Below, piece after piece: positions 34,937 through 43,823 of a stretch of DNA of 64,000 bases (positions within the stretch are counted from its first letter, which is position 1; every line of letters starts with the position of its first letter). This stretch comes from Chitinophagaceae bacterium UBA4411 (GTDB lineage Bacteria > Bacteroidota > Bacteroidia > Chitinophagales > Chitinophagaceae): positions 1 through 64,000 of the forward strand of contig DGQP01000015.1 of the NCBI GenBank assembly GCA_002400415.1, read 5' to 3'. The position numbers were made by a program, and so were the translations under genes. The notes below the pieces were generated by a model that saw only the letters and a program-made list of their open reading frames with translations, ran no database searches and was not told where the DNA came from.

Positions 34937-36100
34937 TTAATGCAGTATCGGGTGTGGCTTAAACTCTTTTGTCCTGTCAAATAAATACCTGTAAGTGGTC
35001 AGTAAGCGGCTGCGGTAGGTGTCCAGGTTCTCCGCTACATTGATCATTTTCGGGTTGAATTCCCCGATCCATTGCATTTCATATTTTTCATACAAAGGCT
35101 TCGGTTGAATAACTTTTGCACCCTCCACAATCAGGTAGCTGTCCACTCCTTTACCCTGCCATTCCGGGACAATGCCAAAAACCAGCCCGACAAATTTATC
35201 GCAATGTTTGGTCTTTTTCACCCATAAGAATTTCAGCTTATGCCAAAGACTGAATTTGCCATGCAGGTACTTGAACCACTGGTTCAGGTCGGGCAGGTTG
35301 ACCCAGATACCGATAGGCTCATTTTTATGATATACAAACCAGCATATTTTTTCGTCCATCACCGGTTTCATGGATTGGAACATTTTAACTACCACTTTTT
35401 CTTCCAGTTGTTTTAACCCGCCGTGACCTGCCCACGCTTTGTTATATACAATGGCAAAATCTTTAGCGAATTTTTCCAGCTGGTTCTTTTTAATATGCGA
35501 AGAAGAGAAGTCAGGATTCTTTGCACAATCAGCATGACGTTGCCTGAATTTCGGCATGTTCACTTCAGCGGTTTTTAAGGCAAAGCAAACCTGGTTAAAA
35601 AAATTTTTGAAACCATAATGCTCAAATAAGTGCTGGTAATAAGGCGGGTTATAATTCAGGCAATAAATCGGTGGCTCAAACCCTTTTACCAGTAACCCCC
35701 ACCAGCGGTCCCGTTCGCCAAAATTGATCGGGCCATCCATTGCTTCCATGCCTCTTTGCATCAGCCAGTGTTTGGCCACGTCAAACAACATATCAGCTGC
35801 CGGCTGGTCATTGATGCAATCAAAAAAACCAACACCACCTACAGGTACATCATCGCCTTTATTTTTATATTTTTTATTGACAAAGGCCGCAATGCGGCCG
35901 ATGAGGTTGCTCTTGCTGTCTTTTAATATCCAGCGGGTAACTTCACCATGCCGGAAGGCTTTATTCTTTTTTTTATCAAAAACATCATTGATGTCTTTAT
36001 CTAACGGCTGGATATAGTTGGGGTCATTTTTATTGATCGTTGTATTTACCCGGAGAAATTCTTTAGCCAGTTGCGGGGTGGTTACTTCCAGTAATTGCAT
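34937..36100 (-). CDS. Hypothetical GNAT-like protein conserved in Bacteroidota
   Basis: This 387-aa protein resembles a double acyl-CoA N-acyltransferase-like fold. The N-terminal part includes GRIAAFVNKKY and GGVGFFDCIND, and a later EWQGKGVDSYLIVEGAK segment looks like an acetyl-CoA-binding loop. I recall similar long proteins in many Bacteroidota but no defined role. No signal peptide is visible. It lies 26 bp after the ECF sigma gene on the same strand and may be read with it, although a separate role is more likely. Confidence 0.68.
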   Translation of the reverse strand: MQLLEVTTPQLAKEFLRVNTTINKNDPNYIQPLDKDINDVFDKKKNKAFRHGEVTRWILKDSKSNLIGRIAAFVNKKYKNKGDDVPVGGVGFFDCINDQPAADMLFDVAKHWLMQRGMEAMDGPINFGERDRWWGLLVKGFEPPIYCLNYNPPYYQHLFEHYGFKNFFNQVCFALKTAEVNMPKFRQRHADCAKNPDFSSSHIKKNQLEKFAKDFAIVYNKAWAGHGGLKQLEEKVVVKMFQSMKPVMDEKICWFVYHKNEPIGIWVNLPDLNQWFKYLHGKFSLWHKLKFLWVKKTKHCDKFVGLVFGIVPEWQGKGVDSYLIVEGAKVIQPKPLYEKYEMQWIGEFNPKMINVAENLDTYRSRLLTTYRYLFDRTKEFKPHPILH

Positions 36101-36126
36101 GGCGCAAAATTAGTAAAGTACCCGTT

Positions 36127-37386
36127 TCAGCAATAACTGATCTTTTCAAGCAGCAGTTGCTGTTCTGTGCGGGAAGAAGTATGAAGGATCGCTTTTTGAA
36201 ACCAGGCTTTTGCTTCATTTTTTTGCTGCAGCTCAAAGTACATTTCTGCAATGCAGGCATAATAAAGATGATTTTGTTCCAGGCCTTTGATTTGCTGCAG
36301 TTCTTCCAGCGCCTGCTGCCGGTTCACCGCATAGGCCGAAGCGATTGCTTTGTTCATGGCAATAACCGGGTTGGGTTGCAGCTGATAAAGCAGTTCATAT
36401 AAATGATGGATACTTTTCCAGTCTGTTTTTTCAAAAGAAGGTGCCGCTGCGTGCAGTGAGGCTATCACCGCTTCAAGATGATACGTGGAGACCTCCGTTG
36501 TTTCAGCTGCTGCATCCAGGTGGTCATATCCTTTTTTGATCAGCGGTAAATACCACCTGCTGCGGTCCTGGTATTTCATTAAGATGATATGCCCTTTATC
36601 ATCAAGCCGAGCATCAAGCCGGGAGGATTGAAAACACATCAATGCAAGCAAAGCATGAGCCCGGGGAGTATCCGTGGCAGGATGCTGCGTTAATAAGTAG
36701 CAAAGCCGCATAGCTTCTTCGCAAAGATCTTCCCGGATCAGTTTTTCAGCATGAGAAGAGTTGTAACCTTCGTTAAATAATAAGTATAATGATTTTAGTA
36801 CAGTTTCAATGCGGTTATCGAGTTGTTCGTTTTCGGGAAAATCTAATTCGATTTTTTCGGACCTGATTTTTTCTTTAGCCCTGTAGATTCTTTTACTGAT
36901 GGCATCTTCATTGGTCAGAAAGGCTTTGGCGATTTCGCCTGTATTCAGGCCACATAATGTTTTTAGCGTAAGGGCAATTTGTGATTCAGCCGGTATGGAA
37001 GGATGGCAACATGCAAACATCATTCTCAGCTGACTGTCCCGTATCTCATTCTCAACAAAGAATTGCTGAACCGTGGATGCTAATGTCCATTCCGACTCAA
37101 GCAGATATGCATATTGCGGGCTTATTTCGCGGAATTTCTTTTCCCTTCGCAGAAAATCAATGGCTTTGTTCCTGGCCACACGATGCAACCAGGCAGCTGG
37201 TTGGTCCGGTATTGTATTGAACCCCCAGGAATTCATCGCCTGTAATAAGGTATCCTGCACAATATCCTGCGCCACATCAAGCCGCTGCAATCCCAGCAGC
37301 CTTGATAAAACAGCGATCATCTTTCCCGATTCGTGGCGGAAAAGATGATCGACTAATTGGGTGATATGGGCGGGCTGGCCGGGCAT
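36127..37386 (-). CDS. ECF42-type RNA polymerase sigma factor with C-terminal extension
   Basis: This 419-aa sigma factor has regions 2 and 4: region 2 in VAQDIVQDTLLQAMNSW, region 4 in LTLKTLCGLNTGEIAKAFLTNEDAISKRIYRAKEKI. A long TPR-like helical C-terminal domain of about 230 residues marks the ECF42 (SigJ/YlaC-like) group. Groups of this type are paired with a DGPF/YCII protein, and such a gene precedes it by 1 bp. The extension probably controls activity. The target genes are unknown, but autoregulation is suggested by a promoter-like sequence at 37774-37800. Confidence 0.87.
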   Translation of the reverse strand: MPGQPAHITQLVDHLFRHESGKMIAVLSRLLGLQRLDVAQDIVQDTLLQAMNSWGFNTIPDQPAAWLHRVARNKAIDFLRREKKFREISPQYAYLLESEWTLASTVQQFFVENEIRDSQLRMMFACCHPSIPAESQIALTLKTLCGLNTGEIAKAFLTNEDAISKRIYRAKEKIRSEKIELDFPENEQLDNRIETVLKSLYLLFNEGYNSSHAEKLIREDLCEEAMRLCYLLTQHPATDTPRAHALLALMCFQSSRLDARLDDKGHIILMKYQDRSRWYLPLIKKGYDHLDAAAETTEVSTYHLEAVIASLHAAAPSFEKTDWKSIHHLYELLYQLQPNPVIAMNKAIASAYAVNRQQALEELQQIKGLEQNHLYYACIAEMYFELQQKNEAKAWFQKAILHTSSRTEQQLLLEKISYC

Positions 37387-37387
37387 A

Positions 37388-37732
37388 TCACATATCCATC
37401 TTCATGACCTGTCTTACCTGGGTACTGCAACCAAATTCGTAGTCAGGACAATCCTGGGCGATGGCCACAGCTTCGTCCATATCTTTCGCATTGATCACAA
37501 AATAGCCGCCGACAACTTCTTTTCCTTCTGTATAAGGTCCGTCAGTTACCGTTTTACCCGCAGGGCCGCTTACCAGTTTACCACCGGGTATAAGGGGTTC
37601 TCCAGATACATATTTTCCTGCCTTACTTAATTGGTCCACCCAGGCCATCCATTTCCCGAGCTGGGCCTGCATTTGTTCCGGGCTCAAATGATCTAACTGT
37701 CCGCCATGAAAGATGAGCATAAATTTTTCCAT
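37388..37732 (-). CDS. DGPF/YCII-related protein
   Basis: This 114-aa protein belongs to the YCII-related DGPF family. The signature VTDGPYTEGKEVVGGYFVI (about residues 63-81) carries Tyr in the usual DGPF position. It contains the family ferredoxin-like fold motifs. It is translated immediately before the ECF42-type sigma factor (1-bp gap), as in the known pairs, and may act as the sensor or an enzyme of that system; its exact role is not known. Confidence 0.87.
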   Translation of the reverse strand: MEKFMLIFHGGQLDHLSPEQMQAQLGKWMAWVDQLSKAGKYVSGEPLIPGGKLVSGPAGKTVTDGPYTEGKEVVGGYFVINAKDMDEAVAIAQDCPDYEFGCSTQVRQVMKMDM

Positions 37733-37773
37733 AAAACTTGTTTTAGTAGTTTAAAAAGATAGTTCGCAGCTAT

Positions 37774-37800
37774 GACGAACCGGGCTTTTCATTCCGGACA
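37774..37800 (-). promoter_or_regulatory. Candidate ECF42 target promoter
   Basis: On the minus strand TGTCCG (37800-37795) and CGTC (37777-37774) are separated by 17 nt and lie about 42 nt upstream of the DGPF start. As I recall, ECF42 promoters use TGTCGA and CGTC-like elements, so the -10 fits well and the -35 partly. A dyad GTTCG/CGAAC (37762-37766 and 37776-37780) overlaps the -10. Confidence 0.38.
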
Positions 37801-37895
37801 AAGGGAATCAATTTTTTTAAAAGATAATATTGTTTGAGCCAAACGGCACCCGGAAACAGGACGAAAGGAGAAAAGCAGGGGATGAAAAGAAAAGG

Positions 37896-39731
37896 CTAAG
37901 CGGTTTGCTGCATCCGGGTAAGTTTTCTGTACACACCCTCCTCAATTTCAATCAGTTCATTATGATGCCCTCTTTCAATAATTTCGCCATTATGCAGCAC
38001 AATGATCTCATCTGCTTCCCGGATCGTACTGAGGCGGTGAGCAATTACCAGGGTGGTTCTTCCTTTCATCAGCTTGCCGAGTGCATCCTGGACAATCTTT
38101 TCAGATTCCGTGTCCAGTGCAGAAGTGGCTTCATCCAGGATAAGGATTGAAGGATTTTTTAAAACGGCCCGGGCGATACAAAGCCGTTGGCGCTGCCCGC
38201 CTGATAAACGGATACCTCGGTCGCCGGTGATGGTCTGATAACCGTCTTCTGTTTGCATTATAAAATCATGCGCATTGGCAATGGCAGCTGCGGCCATTAC
38301 TTCTTCCCGGGTGGCATCCGGCCGGCCCAGTGCAATATTATTGAAGATGGTATCATTAAAAAGGAATGTTTCCTGCGTTACAAAACTCATCACACTGCGC
38401 AGGGATTCCATTTTATAATCTCTTACATCAATACCATCCACCAAAACAGCCCCTGCTGTTACATCATAAAAACGGGGAATCAGGTCGGCAATGGTTGATT
38501 TACCCACACCTGAAGAGCCGATCAATGCAATCGTTTTTCCTTTGGGAATGCGAAAGCTTATGTTTTTTAAAACCGGTGTTTCTGAATAGCTAAAATCGGC
38601 ATTACAGAATTCCACGGCTTCATGAAAATCTTTTAGCTCAACAGCTGTTGGTTTATCGCTTACTTCTACCGGCTTGTCGATCAACTCCAGTATTCTTTCC
38701 CCTGCACCACGTCCCCGCTGAATATTGGCACCGGCCACCACCATTGCCTTGGCAGGGCGTAAAACCTGGGAAAAGATGGCAATAAAAGCAATGAACTCAC
38801 TCGCCCGGATGCCTGCTGCACTTTGCCCGTTTTGCAAGATCAGGCTTCCGCCATATAATAATATACCCGCCACCACGATCACCCCGGCGGCTTCTGAAAA
38901 AGCGGGTGCCATCTCTCTTCTTTTAAAACCCTGCAGACTGGCATTGCGGTAGAAATCATTTTCGCGGCTGAATTTTTTCAGTGTAAAACCAGTTGCATTG
39001 AAGGCCCGTATGATACGCATACCGGTCAGGGTTTCATCCATAATGGTCAGTAAACGGCCAATAGAAGCCTGGGCATCTTTGGCATCTTTCTTTAATTTTC
39101 GTTGTACGGCAGCAATGCCTAAAGCGGAAACCGGTATAATGATCAGCGTAAACAATGTGAGCTGCGCGGAGATGGTGAATAACGCAATAAAGAAACCAAT
39201 GATCATGGAAGGTTCTTTGATCAATACTTCCAGGGAACTGGCAGCCACTCCCTCTATTTCGAATACATCGGAATTCATTCTTGAAATCAGGTCGCCTTTA
39301 TGTTCTTTAGTAAAAAAGCCCATGTGCAGGCGGTTGATCTTTTCAAACAAAGCCTCCCGGATTCTTTTCACCAGTAGTGTCCGGGCACTGATCAGGGTGC
39401 GTTGAGCCAGGTAACGGAAAAGGTTTGCCAGTAAAACGGAACAAACAATTACTGCAGTGATAAAATAAAGAGCATAAGCAGGGTTGATGGCTTTAAGCCG
39501 GTAAACCTGGTAATAAAAAATATCTTTCAGGAATCCGGTTGAGACAGAAAATGCCGGGGCTTTCAGTGTTTCGGTACCCGGGCCGGAGTCAAATAATATA
39601 TTCAGTAAAGGAATGATGAGCGCAAACTGGAATATGCTGAACACAACTGCCAGTAAAGTAAAAAATGCAAAAGGGATCACAAACCACCGGTAGGGCCGGG
39701 CATAAGCGAGGAGACGTCGGTATACTTTCAT
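37896..39731 (-). CDS. MsbA-like ABC exporter
   Basis: This 611-aa half-transporter has a six-helix membrane domain (to about residue 330) and an ATPase with Walker A GSSGVGKST (405-413), Q-loop FVTQETFLFND, signature LSGGQRQRLCIARAVL, Walker B ILILDEATSALDTESE and AHRLSTI. The sequence resembles MsbA, the lipid A flippase, and the gene lies 23 bp after a glycosyltransferase, consistent with lipid-linked glycan export. It is not identical to the exporter at 5007-6800. Confidence 0.86.
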   Translation of the reverse strand: MKVYRRLLAYARPYRWFVIPFAFFTLLAVVFSIFQFALIIPLLNILFDSGPGTETLKAPAFSVSTGFLKDIFYYQVYRLKAINPAYALYFITAVIVCSVLLANLFRYLAQRTLISARTLLVKRIREALFEKINRLHMGFFTKEHKGDLISRMNSDVFEIEGVAASSLEVLIKEPSMIIGFFIALFTISAQLTLFTLIIIPVSALGIAAVQRKLKKDAKDAQASIGRLLTIMDETLTGMRIIRAFNATGFTLKKFSRENDFYRNASLQGFKRREMAPAFSEAAGVIVVAGILLYGGSLILQNGQSAAGIRASEFIAFIAIFSQVLRPAKAMVVAGANIQRGRGAGERILELIDKPVEVSDKPTAVELKDFHEAVEFCNADFSYSETPVLKNISFRIPKGKTIALIGSSGVGKSTIADLIPRFYDVTAGAVLVDGIDVRDYKMESLRSVMSFVTQETFLFNDTIFNNIALGRPDATREEVMAAAAIANAHDFIMQTEDGYQTITGDRGIRLSGGQRQRLCIARAVLKNPSILILDEATSALDTESEKIVQDALGKLMKGRTTLVIAHRLSTIREADEIIVLHNGEIIERGHHNELIEIEEGVYRKLTRMQQTA

Positions 39732-39754
39732 TGCTAATTGTTCTCAAATATATT

Positions 39755-40813
39755 TTAATAAAGCGACCGGTACACATTGAGGTACCCGGCAGCTGATTTA
39801 TGCCAGCAGAAACTATGTGCCCTTTCTTTGATTTTTTCGCTTAATCCGCTGATTGTGTATTTTTCCATTCCATTGATAAACACCTGCTGCATATGTTCTG
39901 CGTTAAAATCACGGAAGTAGAAAGCGGCATCGCCCCCGATTTCGGGTAAGGCGGTTCTGTCGGATAAGAACAAGGGTTTTCCACAGCTCATCGCCTCGAT
40001 TACCGGAAGGCCGAAGCCTTCTGAAATAGAAGGAAAAGCAAAAGCCCTGCAATTATTGAAATACCAGGATTTTTCTGGTTCCGAAACCGGCCCTAACAGG
40101 CGAACATTTTTTTCCACCCCCAAATCTCTTGACCTTTTTTCAATGAAATCCCGGTAGTCAGTGTCATCATTCTTCCCTGCGATAAGCAGCTCCATCGTAT
40201 TATTTTTTAATAAGGGGAGCAATACATGAAAATTCTTTTTCCTGTTCACAACTCCTATGGAGAACAGAAAAGGTTTCCGGGGTTTGTAAGATTTGGCTGT
40301 CAGCCCCGGTGTTAGTAGCAGGTTAGACCCGTTATGGATCACATACAGAGGTTTGTTTTTAATATCACAATGTTGCAGCACATCTTTCCTGCTGAATTCA
40401 GAAATGCATACAATAGCATCGGCCCGGTTGATCAGGCTCTGCAGGTAATGGAGGTATTTCTGTTTTTTTGCAGCCGTTTTTTTCTCATCGTACAAAAAAT
40501 TAAGATCATGGACTGAAAGAACAACTTTAATCTTCCTGTTCAGTACCGGCATATAATGCGTATTCTGGTACGTGGCGTGCCAGATATCAAAGGAGCTGAA
40601 GGAGGGAAGTATGAATTTGTGTAACGGATTTTGTGTGATGTGGTTGGCATTACTATATGACCAGTCCTGTTCACCGGGGGGAGTATAAAAATATAACTGC
40701 TCTTGCCGGAGGTTAATATTTTTTTCCAGGTATTTGCCCAGGTTCCTGCAATAATGGTAGAGACCGGTATCCGGGTATTTCATTCGTTCACAATCAAAAA
40801 TGATTTTTCTCAT
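39755..40813 (-). CDS. GT4-family glycosyltransferase
   Basis: This 352-aa GT-B enzyme is a close relative of the products at 41140 and 6901. The N-terminal block reads CERMKYPDTGLYHYCRNLG. The donor domain has the GT4 motif SEGFGLPVIEAM with the E-x7-E pair near residue 267 and ends LPEIGGDAAFYF. It is followed by the MsbA-like exporter on the same strand (23 bp) and diverges from the second cluster gene across 326 bp, so it probably acts in the same surface-glycan pathway. Sugar specificity is unknown. Confidence 0.86.
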   Translation of the reverse strand: MRKIIFDCERMKYPDTGLYHYCRNLGKYLEKNINLRQEQLYFYTPPGEQDWSYSNANHITQNPLHKFILPSFSSFDIWHATYQNTHYMPVLNRKIKVVLSVHDLNFLYDEKKTAAKKQKYLHYLQSLINRADAIVCISEFSRKDVLQHCDIKNKPLYVIHNGSNLLLTPGLTAKSYKPRKPFLFSIGVVNRKKNFHVLLPLLKNNTMELLIAGKNDDTDYRDFIEKRSRDLGVEKNVRLLGPVSEPEKSWYFNNCRAFAFPSISEGFGLPVIEAMSCGKPLFLSDRTALPEIGGDAAFYFRDFNAEHMQQVFINGMEKYTISGLSEKIKERAHSFCWHKSAAGYLNVYRSLY

Positions 40814-41139
40814 TTTCCGGTTTTTGAGTGTTTAAATAGGCTTCAAAAATCATTCCCTTTACTGGTTGCCGAATTTGCTTATAGTATGATAGGGTCCGTC
40901 AAATCCTATGTACACACAGAGCGGCTGCATGTAACCAATATTAACAGGTGGAATAAAAAATCCGGGGCTTGCCGGGAATTTGTGTACGGATTTTCTGACA
41001 ACTGTATGAACTCAATCATTGCATGATGAAGCTGATTTTTTTTGTCTCTGCCGGTCCTTTAATTTCACAGATTAGTTTTTCCGGTTACAAAGCTGCAATC
41101 GCCTTCCACTAAGAAATTTACCAGCAAGATTTCATTTCA
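40814..41139. other. Divergent intergenic region between glycosyltransferases
   Basis: This 326-bp region separates two divergent glycosyltransferase genes and should hold both promoters. I see no gene, clear -7 consensus, terminator or repeat beyond a T run near 41037-41043. Confidence 0.6.
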
Positions 41140-42207
41140 ATGAAAAGGATCATACTTGACTGCGACCTGATGAAACACCCTGATTCGGGGTTATATCATT
41201 ATTGTCTCAACCTCGGATATTATATACAGAAGTTGCTGGCAGATGACAAAACGGCCGGTATATCATTTTATGTGCCTCCCGCTGAAGTGAATTCATTCGG
41301 GGCTTCAGCCCACTGTATTGTTGAGAAGAAAAGTATCTGGAATTTTTTCCGGTCGCCCGCAAAAGGATGTGATATCTGGCATGCGCCTTTCCAGTCAGGC
41401 CGGGTTTTGCCGGATAAAAAAAGAAACCCGGCCGCCAAAATAGTGCTGACCATTCATGATCTGAATGCCCTGCATGAGGGAAAGCCGGAAGAGGAGCAGC
41501 GAAAGAGCCTGGCACATACGCAATCCCTGATCGATAAGTCTGATACCATCGTTTGCATTTCTGAATTCTGTAAAAGCGATGTATTGAAAAACTGCGATGT
41601 TGGTAATAAGCCGGTCTATGTTGTACATAATGGTACGCATAAAGTGCAGCCACCTTCATTAAGCAGGCAATCATACCAGCCTTCCCGGCCTTTCCTGTTT
41701 GGGATGGGATATGTAAATGCCAAAAAAAATTTTCATGTACTGGTTCCGTTACTGCAAAATGAGGGAATTGAGTTATTGATTGCCGGACGCCCTGATGAGC
41801 CGGCTTATATTGAAAAGATAAAAAATGACGCCGTTGCGCTTGGCGTGGCTGACCGGTTACATTTACTGGGGCCGGTTTCAGAAGGGGAGAAAGGCTGGTA
41901 TCTTCAGCATTGTCTGGCCTATGTTCACCCTTCACTGGCGGAAGGATTTGGGGCGCCAGTGGTGGAAGCGATGCAGTTTGGAAAACCCTTGTTCCTTTCG
42001 GATCTTACTTCACTTCCGGAGATCGGTGGCGATGCGGCTTTTTACTTCAGGTCATTTGACCCGGAACATATGCAGCAGGTTTTTTATGAAGGAATGATAC
42101 GGTATGATAAAGAGGGGATGGAACATACAATCAGGAAAAGAGGAATGGAATTTGACTGGAATGAGAAGGCAGGGGAGTACCTGAAAATTTATCAATCACT
42201 TTACTAA
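41140..42207 (+). CDS. GT4-family glycosyltransferase
   Basis: This 355-aa GT-B enzyme closely resembles the divergent neighbour at 39755-40813 throughout. The opening CDLMKHPDSGLYHYCLNLG is shared, and the GT4 donor motif EGFGAPVVE has Glu268 and Glu276. It starts a three-gene run with two methyltransferase-like proteins, suggesting successive decoration of a glycan. The pair is divergent, as if one copy arose by duplication and inversion. Confidence 0.87.
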   Translation: MKRIILDCDLMKHPDSGLYHYCLNLGYYIQKLLADDKTAGISFYVPPAEVNSFGASAHCIVEKKSIWNFFRSPAKGCDIWHAPFQSGRVLPDKKRNPAAKIVLTIHDLNALHEGKPEEEQRKSLAHTQSLIDKSDTIVCISEFCKSDVLKNCDVGNKPVYVVHNGTHKVQPPSLSRQSYQPSRPFLFGMGYVNAKKNFHVLVPLLQNEGIELLIAGRPDEPAYIEKIKNDAVALGVADRLHLLGPVSEGEKGWYLQHCLAYVHPSLAEGFGAPVVEAMQFGKPLFLSDLTSLPEIGGDAAFYFRSFDPEHMQQVFYEGMIRYDKEGMEHTIRKRGMEFDWNEKAGEYLKIYQSLY

Positions 42208-42217
42208 AAAAGTGCAG

Positions 42218-43075
42218 ATGGAAGAGCGGAAATGGAATACCTCGCTGGTATATGATTCAGGAAAAAGGAAATCTGAATTGTGCAAGGCAAAAGATATGCA
42301 GGCAAAATGGTACCAGCGCTGGTGCGGCGAGTTGAATGAAAAGCCCAAATTTCACCGGAAGCAATGGGAGTTTGTATGGGTGATGCAGGCTTTGTGGGAA
42401 CGGGACTGTATTCAAAAAGGGAAAAAAGGTTTGGTGTTTGCAGTCGGTACTGAACCGGGGCCATCCATTTTTGCAAAGTACGGGTGTGATATAATAGCTA
42501 CAGACATTTTTCCTGAAAAAGGCAAAGAAATGGGCTGGACAAATGCTGGCCAGCTCTGTTTTGGCATTGAATCTTTAAATACAAGAAAACTATGTGATGA
42601 CACGATTCTGAAAAAACATGTTTCTTACAGGCCGGTAGATATGAATCATATCCCGGGTGATCTTACCGGATTTGATTTCAACTGGTCCAGTTGCTCATTT
42701 GAACACCTGGGAACGATCGAAAAAGGGATGGATTTTCTGAAAAACCAATTGAAGACACTGAAGCCCGGCGGCTGGGCAGTGCATACAACAGAGTTTAACA
42801 TCTCTTCGGATGAGAAAACTATTGATGATGCCGATACTGTTATCTTCCGGAAAAGAGATATAGATAAACTCGTGGCGGAACTCAGCCATTCCGGTCATTT
42901 TGTGGAAGAGCTGGATTATTCACTGGGGGGGTTACCGGAAGATTTTATGGTGGATACATTTCCGCATCGCCAGGATATACACCTGAAACTGCAACTGAAT
43001 GAATTTGTCGTAACCTCTATCGGGCTGATCATTCAGAAAAAGAAAAAAAGTATTTTACAGAACTGGTTTAAATAA
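42218..43075 (+). CDS. Class I SAM methyltransferase-like protein
   Basis: This 285-aa protein contains a Rossmann-like core. A SAM motif I-like stretch GLVFAVGTEPGPSIFAKYGCDIIATDIFPEKG is followed by DFNWSSCSFEHLGTIEKGMDFLKNQLKTLKPGGWAVHTTEF. The glycine-rich loop is atypical (VGTEPG), so activity is probable but not certain. I prefer ATG at 42218; a GTG two codons upstream is possible. It lies 10 bp after a glycosyltransferase and 6 bp before another methyltransferase-like gene. Confidence 0.72.
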   Translation: MEERKWNTSLVYDSGKRKSELCKAKDMQAKWYQRWCGELNEKPKFHRKQWEFVWVMQALWERDCIQKGKKGLVFAVGTEPGPSIFAKYGCDIIATDIFPEKGKEMGWTNAGQLCFGIESLNTRKLCDDTILKKHVSYRPVDMNHIPGDLTGFDFNWSSCSFEHLGTIEKGMDFLKNQLKTLKPGGWAVHTTEFNISSDEKTIDDADTVIFRKRDIDKLVAELSHSGHFVEELDYSLGGLPEDFMVDTFPHRQDIHLKLQLNEFVVTSIGLIIQKKKKSILQNWFK

Positions 43076-43081
43076 TACAGA

Positions 43082-43711
43082 ATGGGTTCCATCAGCCGGT
43101 TTAATTTATCCAGGATTGCAGCGGATTATAATTGCCTCAATTTTGTGGAGACAGGCACCTGGAAAGGTGATGCGGTAGCCTGTGCTTTGCAGGCCAACTT
43201 TGTAAGAATTATGTCTGTTGAGATCATACCCGGTATAGCTATGGCAGCACAAAAGCGGTTTCAGCAATATAAAAATGTCAGGATTATAGAAGGAGATAGT
43301 GCAGCTGTTCTTTCACGGGAATTACCCTTATTAGACGGTAACTGTATTTTCTGGCTTGACGCACATTTCCCGGGAGCTGAAGAAGGCATAAACAGGTATG
43401 ATGCAGAAACCAACGAGGGCAAAAGATTACCCCTGGAAAAAGAGATCGAAATTATAAGGGCAAGCCGGCGGGGCTTTAAAGATGTATTAATTATTGATGA
43501 TCTCCGGATCTACGAAGACGGGCCTTATGAGAACGGGAATGCACCCGTCGATACTTTACCAAAAACGAACAGGAATGTCGGTTTTATATTCACTCACTTT
43601 GGTGCTACACACCAGGTCAGCCGGTTTTACAGGGATGAGGGATATGTTTTTATAACACCCGTTTCCACCGCTCCGGCTGGTCAGCAGAATCCGGCGTACT
43701 ACTTTGCTTAA
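43082..43711 (+). CDS. SAM-dependent methyltransferase-like protein
   Basis: This 209-aa protein has a possible SAM-binding fold: NFVETGTWKGDAVACALQ (about residues 19-36, a G-T-x-x-G loop), an acidic strand end in VEIIPG, then IIEGDSAAVL and CIFWLDAHFPG. The last segment carries a D-A-H pattern seen in some sugar methyltransferases. It is the third gene of the 41140 operon. The substrate is probably a glycan; evidence is limited to fold-like motifs and context. Confidence 0.68.
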   Translation: MGSISRFNLSRIAADYNCLNFVETGTWKGDAVACALQANFVRIMSVEIIPGIAMAAQKRFQQYKNVRIIEGDSAAVLSRELPLLDGNCIFWLDAHFPGAEEGINRYDAETNEGKRLPLEKEIEIIRASRRGFKDVLIIDDLRIYEDGPYENGNAPVDTLPKTNRNVGFIFTHFGATHQVSRFYRDEGYVFITPVSTAPAGQQNPAYYFA

Positions 43712-43823
43712 GACAGGCAGCATCTGCTCCGAAAATTCTGATAAAATACTTTGTTTAGGGTCCTTTCTTCTGAAAAAGTTAGCTATTATCTTTACCGGGT
43801 ACAGCATTTAACTAACTCTAAAG

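Noticed and set aside
40703..41026. Plus-strand frame of 107 codons across the start of the glycosyltransferase at 39755
   Set aside because: Its first half is antisense to a clear GT4 gene, and the rest has no family resemblance.
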